Positions 1 through 10,775 of a DNA stretch of 64,000 bases are shown here, piece by piece. Numbering within the stretch: position 1 is the stretch's first letter; each line of letters opens with the position of its first letter. The stretch comes from Nansenia antarctica (Eukaryota; Chordata; Actinopteri; Argentiniformes; Microstomatidae): positions 24,254,429 through 24,318,428 of the forward strand of contig OZ022349.1 of assembly GCA_963989245.1 (NCBI GenBank). The letters are read 5' to 3'. The notes beneath the pieces were generated by a model that was not told the DNA's origin, ran no database searches, and worked only from the letters and a program-made list of their open reading frames with translations. A program made the translations under genes and the position numbers.

Positions 1-616
1 GTCCAGAAGATCATCGGCACCCCCCTCCCCTCTCTGGAAGAGCTGTACAACACACGCTGCCTCAGGAAGGCCTCCAAGATCTCCAGAGACCCATCCCACC
101 CTGGGAACGAACACTTTGTTCGGCTGCCCTCGGGCAGGCGGTTCAGGACCATGTCCGCAAGGACAAATAGACGGAAGCTCAGCTTCTACCCTAGGGCCAT
201 TCAGGCCCTGAACACAGCAAAGACCTAGGCCCTGGACAATCTAGACAATTTGATGGCAGCTACTAGATTGTAATCAGTGTGTCAACTGTGAACATTTCAA
301 ACCTGCAAACTGCGACACTTTAAATGAATGTGCAATAATACTATGTGCAATATGACAACCCTCGGGTACATAAGGTTCAAAGATAGGAAATGTTAGGATA
401 TTTATAGCATAGCATAGAGTACAGCACAGTGTTTTATTTGTATAGTATAGTATAGTGGATAGTGTATAATATAGCCTTTATTTATGTAAACCATCTCTTT
501 TTCCCTTCTTGTTTTTAGTATTTTTTTCCTAGCACCAGGGGAGCCACCCCTCCCAAATGTCGTTGTATGGTACCTGTACTATATTAATGACAATAAAGAC
601 CATTCATTCATTCATA
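1..616 (+). mobile_element. L2-type LINE, 3' end (copy A)
   Basis: Bases 1-228 are an open frame for the last 75 residues of a reverse transcriptase ORF2, with the fish L2 C-terminal motif PSLEELYNTRCLRKA, then FVRLPSGRRFRTM, then a stop. Bases 229-600 are 3' UTR and 601-616 a CATT-type tandem tail, as in L2 elements. The 5' part lies outside the window. The same element in copy B runs from about 45885 to 47180. Confidence 0.85.
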
Positions 617-1162
617 CTCTCTATACATCCCATTATTTACGCTCGTCTTATACTTGTTATGCTTCAGTTCCTTGACATTGCAGCAACAGGAAAAATGAAG
701 TGGCTGTAGTTCTAAAGACAAATAAGGCAATAAGGCAGGATAAATAAAGTAGCAATAGTTGTCTTGAGACAAATAAGACAAGAGACAATGAGGAACACTA
801 GTGTTAGAATCAGAAGTTTCTTATCATTCTTACAACACCTGGATTCATGGCCATCAGACGCGTTCCCAGACAGTAACACAATGGGTCGTATGTGTTCGTA
901 GGATACAATACTGATAATGTGCATATTAAAACAGGAACACTGACGAGATATGTAACATCATGACTAAGCAGCTGGTGCTAGAGAATGAACAAAAGGACCG
1001 TTGAAATATATATAGTGCATAATGTATATAATGTGTCACCATGTGTCAAACTCACCACATTGTGTCATAATTGATTGATATTTCTTTGGATAAAGGCTTC
1101 TGCTAAATGCCCAAAAAATGCCAAAAATGTAAATGTAAATGTAGGCCTGCTTTGTTCTGCAT

Positions 1163-1165
<3 letters not shown>
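617..1165. other. Intergenic, no gene seen
   Basis: AT-rich sequence shared with B 47181-47715. Only short ORFs that are not supported by family resemblance. No element ends were recognised. Confidence 0.6.

Positions 1166-1211
<46 letters not shown>
1166..1211. repeat. (AT)n microsatellite
   Basis: About 23 AT dinucleotides. The same locus in copy B (about 47718-47741) is roughly half as long. Confidence 0.95.
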
Positions 1212-1215
<4 letters not shown>

Positions 1216-1230
1216 ACGGTACATGTGGGA

Positions 1231-1257
1231 AAACTAGGGTTAGGGTTAGGTGCTAGG
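1231..1257. repeat. Short interstitial telomere-like repeat
   Basis: Two adjacent TTAGGG units followed by the 8-mer gtgctagg that became the hAT target site. The tract resumes at 2563-2595 with further TAGGGTTAGGG. In B the tract is uninterrupted (about 47764-47816). Confidence 0.75.
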
Positions 1258-2554
1258 CAGTGGTGTAGTCTACGTGATACGCAGGACTACGCCGTATACC
1301 CACTAGGAAAGGCCAAGGATTTGCGTATACCCACTAAAAAATGTGCGAGGATACGTAACGGCGTTTTGTGACAGAACTTTCACACTTTTATTCATAAAAT
1401 TCACCCCGTCTGTGTTACGAAGCACTTACTTCGAACTTTCTGACATGTTTGTTATCGCATAACCAGTCGTTCAGAATGCTAGTCTCAGTATTTCCCCTAC
1501 AATTGCCTTGGGGTGGGCGGGCCAGACCTCCACACACAGCTTCGTGCCGCTGGAGAATGGTTTTGTTTTTGTTTTGTGTGCGCGAGCGACGCGAGAGAGT
1601 TTTTGCAGGGTAAAGCTCTGCAGAAGAAAGTAAGCAAGTTGAAACGTTAGCAAATATAATTACTGTGTTCTGTCAGAGAAAGTTGGTTCAAATTAGTCGT
1701 TATTATTGTGATTAGAAAGTGTCTGATTATAGTTTCATGGTGTGAATAATAGTGTCAAAGAACTAGCTAGCTAGCTCAAAGGTGATTAGATGAGCGTGTC
1801 TGCTGCACACATGCCAGCTAAAGAGCTAACTGGATGCACTTTATTATTTTACTTAAAGTATATATACAATCTTTCTTATTCTGCTAGAATTGGGCTTTAT
1901 GGTAATACCATAATGGTATATTTACAGTACATGGACAGTGGATTGAAGCATTGGAACAAACCCTCACTCATTGGAAATGTCTGTTTTTTTGTAGTTGGAC
2001 ATACGATTTTCTTACAGGTGAGAGAGTAAGTAAAGACAGTATCTGACTCCACAGCAACCCAATATTCAATTAGAATGATGTTATGATTTGATATTAATTC
2101 AATGTATACCTCTTATTAAATTATAAATACTCTGGTTGTTATATTTGCCTTTTGGTTGACAGCAAAAGAGGGAGAGAGGAGGATAGAGAGGGAGAGGAGG
2201 AGGAGAGAGAGCAGGATGGTGTCGGCACACCAGAGAGACAGCAAGAACCAGGTGAGAAAGTGGACATGTAGTCAAGACCACATAAGTAGCCTTGAGAACC
2301 GATGGTTCTCGAGCCTAACGGCCCTTAGGGGGCAGGAGCCTATCTCCTGTTTCTGTAGCGTGAGGCAGCTTGATGTACAAGTACAGTCCATGCCCCCCCC
2401 CCCCCCCAAGGCAGCAAACACCGGTGTAGATGCATACTGTATGCATAAGTGAGTGTGGTGGTGCTTATGGGGTGTCGCTACGGGACAGGTGTCGCTCTGA
2501 CTGGGAGGGCAAAATCACAGTATACCCACTAGAAAAAACTAGACTACACCACTG
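1258..2554. mobile_element. hAT non-autonomous element, A only
   Basis: Ends are perfect 14-bp inverted repeats, CAGTGGTGTAGTCT on the left and its complement on the right. It is flanked by an 8-bp TSD, gtgctagg, at 1250-1257 and 2555-2562. Copy B carries the empty site with a single gtgctagg. Eight-base TSDs and CAG-starting ends are hAT hallmarks. The 1297-bp body has no transposase that I recognise; short ORFs are not convincing. It contains a purine-rich run at about 2165-2215, a C14 run near 2394-2407, and at 1486 a CAGTATTTCCCCTAC sequence like the end of the hAT remnant at 27656. Confidence 0.92.
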
Positions 2555-3760
2555 GTGCTAGGGTGCTACGGTTAGGGTTAGGGGTAGGGTTAGACATGCC
2601 AGCATGTACCAAGTGGACGTAGTACCTAACCCTAATTGTAGTTTTCCCACATGTACCGTATTCCCACATGTACTGCAACACTGTGGCATAAACAATGGAA
2701 CAACCGTTTGATTGACATTTGGAAGAGTATTAATCATCTACAGGTGGAGAACTGATGGTAAAGTGTTGTCTGAATGGCATTTGATGGGAAGGTTTACATA
2801 ATAAGCTTTATTTGTATAGCACTTTTCCTGCAAACGTTGCAGCTCAAAGTGCTTTAACAAAATATCTTAAGAATTACAAGATCTAAACATGTACATACAT
2901 ATACAAATATATACACATATAAAGATTCATCAACTAATATTAAAAGATACATAATAGTCATTTAAAGGCAATATTAAAAAGATGAATTTGTATTCTTGAA
3001 AACTAATTAATCTAATAATTAGGTTTACACTATAACCTAACTGCTTTCTTTCTTTTTCTTGTACATCTTAAGGGTCGGGCAGATCCTCACCCAGCAAGGC
3101 ATCTCACAAAGTAGGCGAGTCACCTGTACGGGCGGACCTGTGCCCGGTCAAAAATTAATCTCGTGGTTTGAACGAGGACACGGGCGTCACCCCGCGTCGT
3201 TATTTTCCACTCATCAGTTTAAGGCATGACCTATCAATAGCCGAGCACACGTCTATATTCCTGGGGAAGGTTGTTCTGGTCATGGTGATCACCGGGTCGC
3301 GTTAATTCAGAATAGTGAAGTCGGCTGTTTTATTATTTTTCCAACACGTTTACATTATAAATATCTAAATATGTCTTCATGTGTACTGTTTACCATCAAA
3401 CATTATTTCGATTAGAATGTGTACATAAAGAGATTATAGATCATATATTATAGATAATAAGATGAGCAATGAATTATTTTGATCTGAGGTGATTGGTGAA
3501 GAGATAACAGCAGTTTCTCTTCCTCTATGTGTCTCTTTAGGTCCCTCTCCTCAAGATTACCGTATTTTTAAAAATGTTTTATTATTATGTAAAAATGGAC
3601 AATCCTTTAATGTCGGACAATCGTTTTGGTCCTATTTCATTAATCATTTGGAGTTTTATTGATAACCTGATATAACTGTGATAACATGGGAGCAACAGTA
3701 GAGGGAGCCCTTGGTCTTCTGTAGTGCCTCCTGCCTAAACAAGCCTTGACTCAGTCATTC
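2555..3760. other. Intergenic with a dispersed fish repeat
   Basis: At 2800-2867 lies the motif family TTTATTTGTATAGCAC ... CTCAAAGTGCTTTA common in fish genomes, class not assigned here. About 2990-3075 differs from B (replacement of about 75 bp). The rest is AT-rich sequence without genes. Confidence 0.5.
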
Positions 3761-3960
3761 GCTTAGGGTTATGGTCCAGCAGCTGTAAGTGAGTAAGGGG
3801 TTAGGGTTAAGGCGTAGGGTTATGGTCCAGCAGCTGTAAGTGAGTAAGGGGTTAGGGTTAAGGCGTAGGGTTATGGTCCAGCAGTTGTAAGTGAGTAAGG
3901 GGTTAGGGTTAAGGCGTAGGGTTATGGTCCAGCAGCAGTAAGTGAGTAGGGGACAAGGAT
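3761..3960. repeat. 51-bp minisatellite with TTAGGG core (A, 4 units)
   Basis: The motif atggtccagcag recurs at 3771, 3822, 3873 and 3924, exactly 51 bp apart. Each unit carries GGTTAGGGTTAAGG. Because 51 is a multiple of three, the minus strand reads as an open 17-residue repeat, which explains the ORF at 3755-4051. Copy B has six units at 49260-49690. Confidence 0.9.
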
Positions 3961-4550
3961 CGGAGTGAATACGCACTCCAAATACAGTATGGCTAACCCA
4001 TATATAAACTATATGCACAGTGCATATAAGCCTGGAATAACAACAAGTCAAACTTGGCCTTAGTGGGAGTGAATTGACTGAGTAAAGTATTTGTTATTAT
4101 TTGATTTCAGTGAATCACACTGCTGCGAGGCGTAGCCCCGAATCAGGAATGTATGGTGTGAAAGTACTGGGCAGGGGGGTGTGGGGGGAAGGGAGTGCTG
4201 AGGGATATGATTGACACAGTAAAGCCAATGGCAATGTGCCATCCGTTTTCAACACTCTTTCTATTGACTTCTAGCTGACTTGACTTAATGAAGACCACGT
4301 TTGACGCGATGGTCCACCAGACATTTTGCGCATCTGGGCGGCAGTGTGACCTGGGAACCAGACTACAGGAAAGCCAAGCCTATCAACTGGCTCATCTGTG
4401 TCCCACATCACACTGCCCCACTCTCTCCCTCTCTGTGAAGCTCTAAGCATCTTGCCACCATCAGGGTCAGTGTGTGCCCACTGGTGGAGAAGTCTGTTTC
4501 TAGTAGTAGAACGTTCCGTTTGCCAAGTCGCGTAGGAATTTTTTTTTTTC
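3961..4550. other. Intergenic, no gene seen
   Basis: Single-copy-looking sequence shared with B 49690-50295. A minus-strand ORF at 4271-4714 has no recognisable domain and overlaps the LINE fragment. Confidence 0.5.
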
Positions 4551-5700
4551 TTGTTGTTCTTGGATGAGTTGGATCTCAGGTACAGTGCCAGACAGGTCCG
4601 CGGCTTTCGTGTAATTCCGCCTCGTTGTTTTAACAAACTAGTCAAAACACATCTCTTCTCCCTGGCCTTTGACCTGAGGTGGCTCACCTGCCTTCCCGAC
4701 ACTGCACTTTGCACTTTTATTTGTACTGCACCTTGCTTTTAGTGTATTTTATCTATTTTATCTGTTTTCTTTCATCTGTATTTTATCTCTTTTATCTTGT
4801 TTTTCTCTTTTATCTGTTAAGCACTTTGGGCGGCTGTTGTCGTTGTACATTTTGTGCTATATAAATAAACGTTACTTACAGGCACGCGGGAAGGTATTTT
4901 GACTGGGGGTGCTGAGGTGCTGTCTATATACGCTACAGGGAAAAAAATTGCCAGGGGAAAAAGTATAACTATAAATTTCTCTCCCTCCCTCCCTCCCTCC
5001 CTCTCGCTGATTGCTCGTTCGCTCACACGCACACAGTGGCATAACGACGGGCCCCAATGGGCAATAATAGTTAAGCACGCACGCACCCGCACACTACAAA
5101 GACGTAACGTTAAATATTTTACCAACAATGTGTTGGAATTTACAGTAATTTCCACTCAGCTCACAGTGTCCCACAATGTCCACAAACATGATGTTGACCA
5201 TTATTACAGACAGCACTCCATGTCGATTGTTATTGCCTCTTAACGGAAGCCCTTCGCTGCCGAAGAATCGGATGGATCTGAATATCAGTTCTAATACGTT
5301 TCTGGCCGTCTGTTGCTCTTTCTCAACAACGTCCGACAGTAGAGCATTAATGGGAGTGTTGTTAAGCTCAGCATCTTCTTCCAACTCCACTTCAATTGTT
5401 CTGGCTGATTTAGCATTTTTGCTAAAGAACTCAGAGATTCCCTAGCGAGATATTACCATGTGATCACTAACATTAAAACGAACAAACACATTTTTACATT
5501 TATTACAAAAAACACATTTATTTGTATTCCCAAAAGCAACAATAGTTATTATATTGTTTTAAATTATTGTTTGAATAATATTTTTATTTTTTAAATTCAG
5601 GCAGGAGGAGCTCCTTCTGCCTGCCGCTAGGGGGTGCTGCAGCACCCTCAGCACCCCCCTTCCCGCGTCCCTGGTTACTTACTACTTACCTACTTAACAA
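4551..5700 (+). mobile_element. LINE 3' end, split by a hAT insertion (A)
   Basis: A short frame from 4551 contains CFNKLVKTHLFSLAFDL, the usual last residues of an L2/CR1-type reverse transcriptase ORF. It is followed by a 3' UTR with AAGCACTTTGGGCGGC and TGCTATATAAATAAA, then a TTAC-type tandem tail. The tail is interrupted by the hAT at 4879-5673. In B the same LINE (about 50296-50850) is instead interrupted by a SINE. Confidence 0.75.
4879..5673. mobile_element. hAT non-autonomous element, A only
   Basis: Terminal inverted repeats CAGGCACGCGGGAAGG and the complement of CAGGGACGCGGGAAGG (15 of 16 match). 8-bp TSD gttactta at 4871-4878 and 5674-5681; B has the empty site. 795 bp, no transposase. 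An internal CAGTGGCATAACGACGGGCC at 5034 resembles another hAT end, but no partner end was found. Confidence 0.92.
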
Positions 5701-6246
5701 TTACAAGACTTCTTCTATTAAATAATCACTGCCACCTGTGCCATATGCCATTTTACATTATAAGAAAGAGATTGCAGTGTAATAACAATTGCCTCTTCAG
5801 CAGTAGGGTTAAATGGATTTTCTTTTTTATTATTGGGTTGCACTTGCTTGCTTTCCTCAAAGAATAGCGTAACACTTCACTGGAAGGTGTATTGTTTTGT
5901 AAGCACTGTCTAGATCAGGACGCTGCTTTGAATGAAAGGGCCTGGAAGGAGGTGTTTTAACCATGAAGGGTCTCTGATCCTCCTGCATCATCTTATAATG
6001 TTCACATGTGGACCGACCTGCCAGACACAACAATAACACACCCTACCTTGGTGTTGAGACGACACGGTAACTTTAGCCCTGTCTGTCTTTTAATCCAGGA
6101 CTAAACCCTGTAATTAGAGATGTCCATGTGTCAGAACACTCTTAACCAGACAGTGGGGGTCAAGCTGCCTTGTCTTGGTGACAGGTCTGCCTCCCTGCTA
6201 CACAGTGTTGTCTCATTGGCTGTGATGAGTCTTCCACTTCTGCTGT
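5701..6246. other. Intergenic, no gene seen
   Basis: Shared with B. B lacks about 68 bp here, with the break between two similar ggaaggtgt/ggaggtgt stretches, consistent with a short-repeat-mediated deletion in B. Confidence 0.5.
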
Positions 6247-6275
6247 GATAATAATAATAATAATAATAATAAGAA
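6247..6275. repeat. (AAT)n microsatellite
   Basis: About nine ATA/AAT units; the counterpart in B is at about 51345-51385 with a different length. Confidence 0.9.
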
Positions 6276-6357
6276 TAAAAATAAGAATTTATTACATTTA
6301 TTAATCGCTTTTCATTATACAAGAATAATCTCAAACTGTGTAAAATAAACTATAGAA

Positions 6358-6455
6358 AATGGGTGTGGCCACAGAGGAGAGTGGGTGTGGCCATAGAGAA
6401 GAGTGGGTGTGGCCATATAGGAGTGTGGGTGTGGCCATACAGAAGAGTGGGCGTG
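6358..6455. repeat. 27-bp tandem repeat
   Basis: Four imperfect units built on gtgggtgtggccatagagaa. The same array is in B at about 51463-51560. Confidence 0.8.
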
Positions 6456-6658
6456 GGCACACACAGGCTGGGTAGTGGAGCGTCGCCAGGGAACCTTAAA
6501 CAGACCACATGTGGCTGGAACAAATTAAATATTTAGCTGAGCTGGTTGAAAAGGCTGACGATTAATCTTTACAAATGAGAGTGTGTGCCTGTGTGGTCAA
6601 ACAAACTGATGTCAGGCCCTAATGAATCAGGAGAGAGAAAGAGAGAGAAAGCTGTGGG

Positions 6659-6660
<2 letters not shown>

Positions 6661-6713
<53 letters not shown>
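6661..6713. repeat. (GT)n microsatellite
   Basis: About 26 GT units in A; B has only about six (51766-51777). Confidence 0.95.
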
Positions 6714-6717
<4 letters not shown>

Positions 6718-6936
6718 GAATAAATGTAGTCATCAGAGGGTTTGTCAAACCAAGAGAGAACTTAATTTTTTGATCTTACAGTTGGGTTTGTTGTTGAAAA
6801 ATAAGAACTTGCACTTGGATTCTTAACTCAATGTTTCGTTCACAGTTTCAAACTGAAACCACCACTACAACAATGAACAATAGCAAAAATTAGAAAAACT
6901 TTTCTGAGAAATATGCAACTAAACTCTGGTGTTTAG

Positions 6937-7188
6937 TTAGGAGCAGTGGTATGGTTTCTCTCCTGTGTGTATTCTTTGGTGTGTCTTGAGGTATCGTGCT
7001 TGACTAAAACTCTTCCCACACTGGGAGCACTGGTATGGTTTCTCTCCTGTGTGTATTCTCTGGTGAATCTTCAGGTTTCCTTCTCGACTAAAACTCTTCC
7101 CACACTGGGAGCAGTGATATGGTTTCTCTTCTGTGTGTATTGTCTGATGATTCTTCAAGGTTCCTGCATGAATGAAACTCTTCCCACA
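6937..7188 (-). pseudogene. Relic zinc fingers downstream of the A stop codon
   Basis: In the same frame as the upstream nine-finger array and directly after its TAG, three further well-formed C2H2 fingers follow: helices IHAGTLKN, SREGNLKI and SQARYLKT. HTGEKPY or HTEEKPY linkers sit 84 bp apart, and the frame ends YHCS then TAA. They were evidently part of a 12-finger array before a CAG-type codon became TAG. Translation from Met at 7158 would be needed to use them separately, which is unlikely. Confidence 0.8.
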
Positions 7189-8093
7189 CTAGGAGCACTG
7201 GTATGGTTTCTCTCCTGTGTGTATTCTCTGATGGTCCTTAAGGTTTCCTGCTTTACTGAAACTCTTCCCACACTTGGAGCAGTGGTATGGTTTCTCTCCT
7301 GTGTGTATTCTCTGATGTTCCTTAAGGTTTCCTGCTCGACTAAAACTCTTCCCACACTTGGAGCACTGGTATGGTTTCTCTCCTGTGTGTATTCTCTGAT
7401 GAATCGTCAGGTCTCCTCCTTGACTGAAATTATTTCCACACTGGGAGCAGTGGTATGGTTTCTCTCCTGTGTGTATTCTCTGATGGTCCTTAAGGTTTCC
7501 TCCTCGACTGAAATTCTTTCCACACTCGGAGCAGTGGTATGGTTTCTCTCCTGTGTGTATTCTCTGATGAATAGTCAGGTCTCCTCCTTGACTGAAATTC
7601 TTTCCACACTGGGAGCAGTGGTATGGTTTCTCTCCTGTGTGTATTCTCTGATGGTCCTTAAGGTTTCCTCCTCGACTGAAATTCTTTCCACACTCGGAGC
7701 AGTGGTATGGTTTCTCTCCTGTGTGTATTCTCTGATGAATCGTCAGGTCTCCTCCTTGACTGAAATTCTTTCCACACTGGGAGCAGTGGTATGGTTTCTC
7801 TCCTGTGTGTATTCTCTGATGGTTCTTCAGGTGTCCTGCTTGAGTGAAACTCTTCCCGCACTCGGAGCACTGGTATGGTTTCTCTCCTGTGTGTATTCTC
7901 TGATGCTTCTTCAGGACTCCTGCATTACTAAAACTATTTCCACACAGTGGGCAACGGTAGGTCTTCTCTCCTGTGTAAGTCTGTGGGTGTGTTTTATGGT
8001 GATTCTTCCGCCTTGAGCTCCTGTGTTGTTTATGGTTTCCTGATGTGGTGGAGCTGGGCTCGCTGTCTGAACCTGGGTTGGAGCTCTGCTGGT
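7189..8093 (-). CDS. C2H2 zinc-finger gene A, coding exon 3 (finger array)
   Basis: Terminal exon of the copy A zinc-finger gene. The acceptor is a pyrimidine-rich stretch ending CTTACAG before base 8093; the exon enters in phase 1 and closes codon 317 of a 617-aa protein. After a Ser/Gln-rich linker (QQSSNPGSDSEPSS) come nine fingers with the pattern CX2CX12HX3H, linked by HTGEKPY, from about residue 364 to the end. The linkers lie exactly 84 bp apart without frameshift. Helices in order: SNAGVLKK, TQAGHLKN, SQGGDLTI, SRGGNLKD, SQGGDLTI, SRGGNLKD, SQGGDLTI, SRAGNLKE, SKAGNLKD. Fingers 3-7 repeat a two-finger (168-bp) unit. The frame ends YQCS then TAG, which cuts a tenth finger after its first Cys. 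The family normally binds DNA in the nucleus; target unknown. Confidence 0.88.
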
Positions 8094-8748
8094 CTGTAAG
8101 AATAGGAACATATACAGGGTTACATAGGCAAGTTTAACTTTGATATATAAGTTTAGGCAAGGCAAGTTTATTTGTATAGCACATTTGTTACAACATGGGC
8201 AATTCAAAGTGCTTTACCTACAGCATTAAAAAAAATACAGCAAGAGGAGGATAGTAAGAAAAAAAAAAAAGAGAGAGAGAAATTAAATAGATAAACATTT
8301 AACAAGATAATAAACAATGAATAAAAATATATAGATAAATGTGTTCTCTATCTAAGTATGTCTCTCAGAGATAAACCTCTGCAAGTATCGTGCCCTGATA
8401 CAGGATTAAGGTAGCAGATTATCACGGGTAGTGGCTGCATGTATGATGCAGAAGAAGTTGATTATCATTATTAAAAAACAATAGTCATGAATATGCAAAT
8501 ATTCTGGGTGCGTGGAACACTATTTCCATACACCCATTCACCCATGTGTCGCATTCGATTGGAACAACCCACCGTTTGCATCCCACCCCTGCTAGATTCC
8601 CCTGGCCCTGGTAACCACCCTGGTAAACACAGGGATGTGTGTATTTTTATGTTAGCCCCCCGGGAAGTGAAGCATGCCCGTCCTGCCTGCCTGCCTATAC
8701 TATCTACATACCTATACTATCTACATGCCTATACTATCTCCATGCCTA
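8094..8748. other. Intron of zinc-finger gene A, dispersed repeat
   Basis: At 8155-8212 lies a fish dispersed repeat (AAGTTTATTTGTATAGCACA ... AATTCAAAGTGCTTTAC) of unassigned class. At 8680-8745 the short phrase ctatactatctacatgc recurs three times. No gene. Confidence 0.6.
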
Positions 8749-10244
8749 TAGGGCTGCAACTAACGATTATTTTGATAATCGATTAATCTGCCGATTATTT
8801 TTTGCGGTTAATCGGATACAAAAAAAAGCGGGGAAAAAAGATTTGTTTTGCAAATTTTATTTTATGTTTTCTAAATCAGCCAGGCCTATACATATACATG
8901 TGCAAAAAGAATAAGTATTAATAAAAAATAATATAAATAAAAAAGGCTTTGCTACATCAAATAGGTTTAACAACAGGCCATGGACTATGGCGGTAGATTG
9001 TTTCAATAAAGTAGTTGAACTCTAGCTCAATACATGCATTGTTTTAGGTAATAACTTTGCTTAATGTAGAGGTCAGTAACCCAAAGTGCAATATAGGCTA
9101 CAGACAAGACACTAATGTTTTTATATAACAGATATGCTCCAAAACAATGCAATGTGTCCTCTCACTCCATACAATAGGCTAGGCTACAGTCAGTGCCTCA
9201 CTCTAACTCACGGGTAGCTTGGTAGGCTACCACTAGCTAGCCTTTAGCTTATCACCTCTGCTCTACCACTGACGTTAGCCAGCTAGCTAAATACACTTGT
9301 CATGCAATATTGAATGCGAGCAAACACTCACTGGCTATCGCATTACATTACAGTCATTTAGCTGACGCTTCGCCAGAACTCACACTAACGCATTTGCATG
9401 GAGAGCAGGAGACCATGGAAGGGCTGAGCCCAGCAGGACTTATAAAATAAAACAATAGGAAGTTAGCTGTAACCCTCCTCTATAGAAACATAGTTAGTGT
9501 AACCCTCCTCTATAGAAACATAGTTAGTGTAACCCTCCTCTATAGAAACATAGTTAGTGCTGTGGTTCTCAGCACAGCTACGCAGACTACAGCTGGACGA
9601 GCAGCGTAGTGACAGTCAGCTAGCGGCAGCAGCGAGCTAACCCTGCTAGCTAACTCACTAGCATGTCCTGACAGCAGACAGCAGACAGCTTCACTCTCAA
9701 GGCTTTTGAGTAGCATGATTTAAATGTAGCCGCCACGCCGGTGTGCGAATTTGCGAAACCTAGGATGGTATGGGGAATACCGCTACCTGATTGGTTGGCG
9801 AAAAACATGTTTATTGACTGGGCAACACAGTGTAAATACAGAGTTCAAGTTTAAAGTTTAAAGTTAAACTTCACCAAACAATCTGGCAACCCTATGGTTT
9901 CTGGTCGGAAGTATTGAACGCATTTCACATTTACGATTGCCGGCCACGCCCATTTTCCGAGCAAGTTGTCGGGAGAGTTGATTGCACAATTGAAGAGAAT
10001 TGACTCTTAACACACCTCACACCACAGGATTCTGTTATAGGAAAATGTTAAGATCCATCTGATAACCGGGCGTTTTCTGTCGTTTTCAGACATCCGAAAA
10101 TCGAAAAAGATTATTATTATTATTTTTTCACCGAACAGTAAAAAAAAAAAAGCGTTAGACTAATCAATAAATTAGTCGTTAGACTAATCGAAAAAATAAT
10201 CGCTAGATTAATCGTTAGAAAAATTGTCGTTTGGGACAGCCCTA
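8749..10244. mobile_element. hAT-like non-autonomous element in intron 2 (A)
   Basis: Ends TAGGGCTGCAACTAACGATT and ...GTTTGGGACAGCCCTA form a short inverted repeat (TAGGGCTG), typical of a fish hAT family with GATTAATCG-rich subtermini. A matching 8-bp TSD is not visible, and no empty site is available because B carries it too (53846-54942, with an internal deletion of about 300 bp). No transposase remains. Confidence 0.7.
9474..9558. repeat. Tandem repeat, about 33 bp, three copies
   Basis: The phrase gtaaccctcctctatagaaa is present three times in A and once in B (54234-54262), so it expanded in A or contracted in B after the duplication. Confidence 0.9.
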
Positions 10245-10775
10245 CCAATCAGCACCTTTCATTAACGTACCCAAGGAAGTTTAAAGAACGCACTCCCAGT
10301 GTTGCCAACTTCCAGAGCCCCTTGGCGACTTAATTAGTCAAAAGCGACCAGCGACAAATCTAACTTCCTTTTCTGGTCATTTGGGGAATTACTGTAAACT
10401 AAAGCATCTAACATATCCCGTATTCCACTGTTCACGTTACAACCGAGCTCAGGAGAGACGAGTAGGGATACAGTCTATGGCGAGAGAGGGTTGCCGTCTC
10501 CTCTCTCCCTCAACACTCACTCCCGCGGCCAGTCTGATATCAGCCACGGGGAGCGTACTGTTGTTCCCCGGGTCCTCGCGGGGGGTTCAGGCAAAGTTCG
10601 GGAAATAACGGACGGTTGTCATGTGTTTATACAGCATGGATGTTATGTGCCTAATGCCTTTGATGCGCACACTTGCTACTTGCCGCTTTCATAATTTTAT
10701 TTAGCCTATATAGCACAAGTCATGCATTGCATGTAACCTCAAGTGCTGAACAGTATTAAGTAAACCACAATGTAT
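10245..10775. other. Intron of zinc-finger gene A
   Basis: Shared with B 54943-55470. CAGTGTTGCCAACTTCCAGA at about 10297 looks like a hAT terminus, but the opposite end was not found. No gene. Confidence 0.5.

Noticed and set aside
1231..2625. A chromosome end or true telomere
   Set aside because: Only a few TTAGGG units with other sequence on both sides, so interstitial.
5034..5060. A second hAT nested in the 4879-5673 element
   Set aside because: Only one terminus-like sequence (CAGTGGCATAACGACGGGCC) without a partner end or TSD.
6950..7960. Regular 84-bp direct repeats resembling a CRISPR-like array
   Set aside because: The units code for C2H2 fingers without distinct spacers, and the genome is eukaryotic.
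6946..8016. 356-residue plus-strand ORF with repeated LGALVWFLSCVYSL units
   Set aside because: It is the antisense shadow of the zinc-finger array: the repeat unit is exactly 84 bp and mirrors the HTGEKPY linkers. The same applies to 51727-52272 and 52220-52930.
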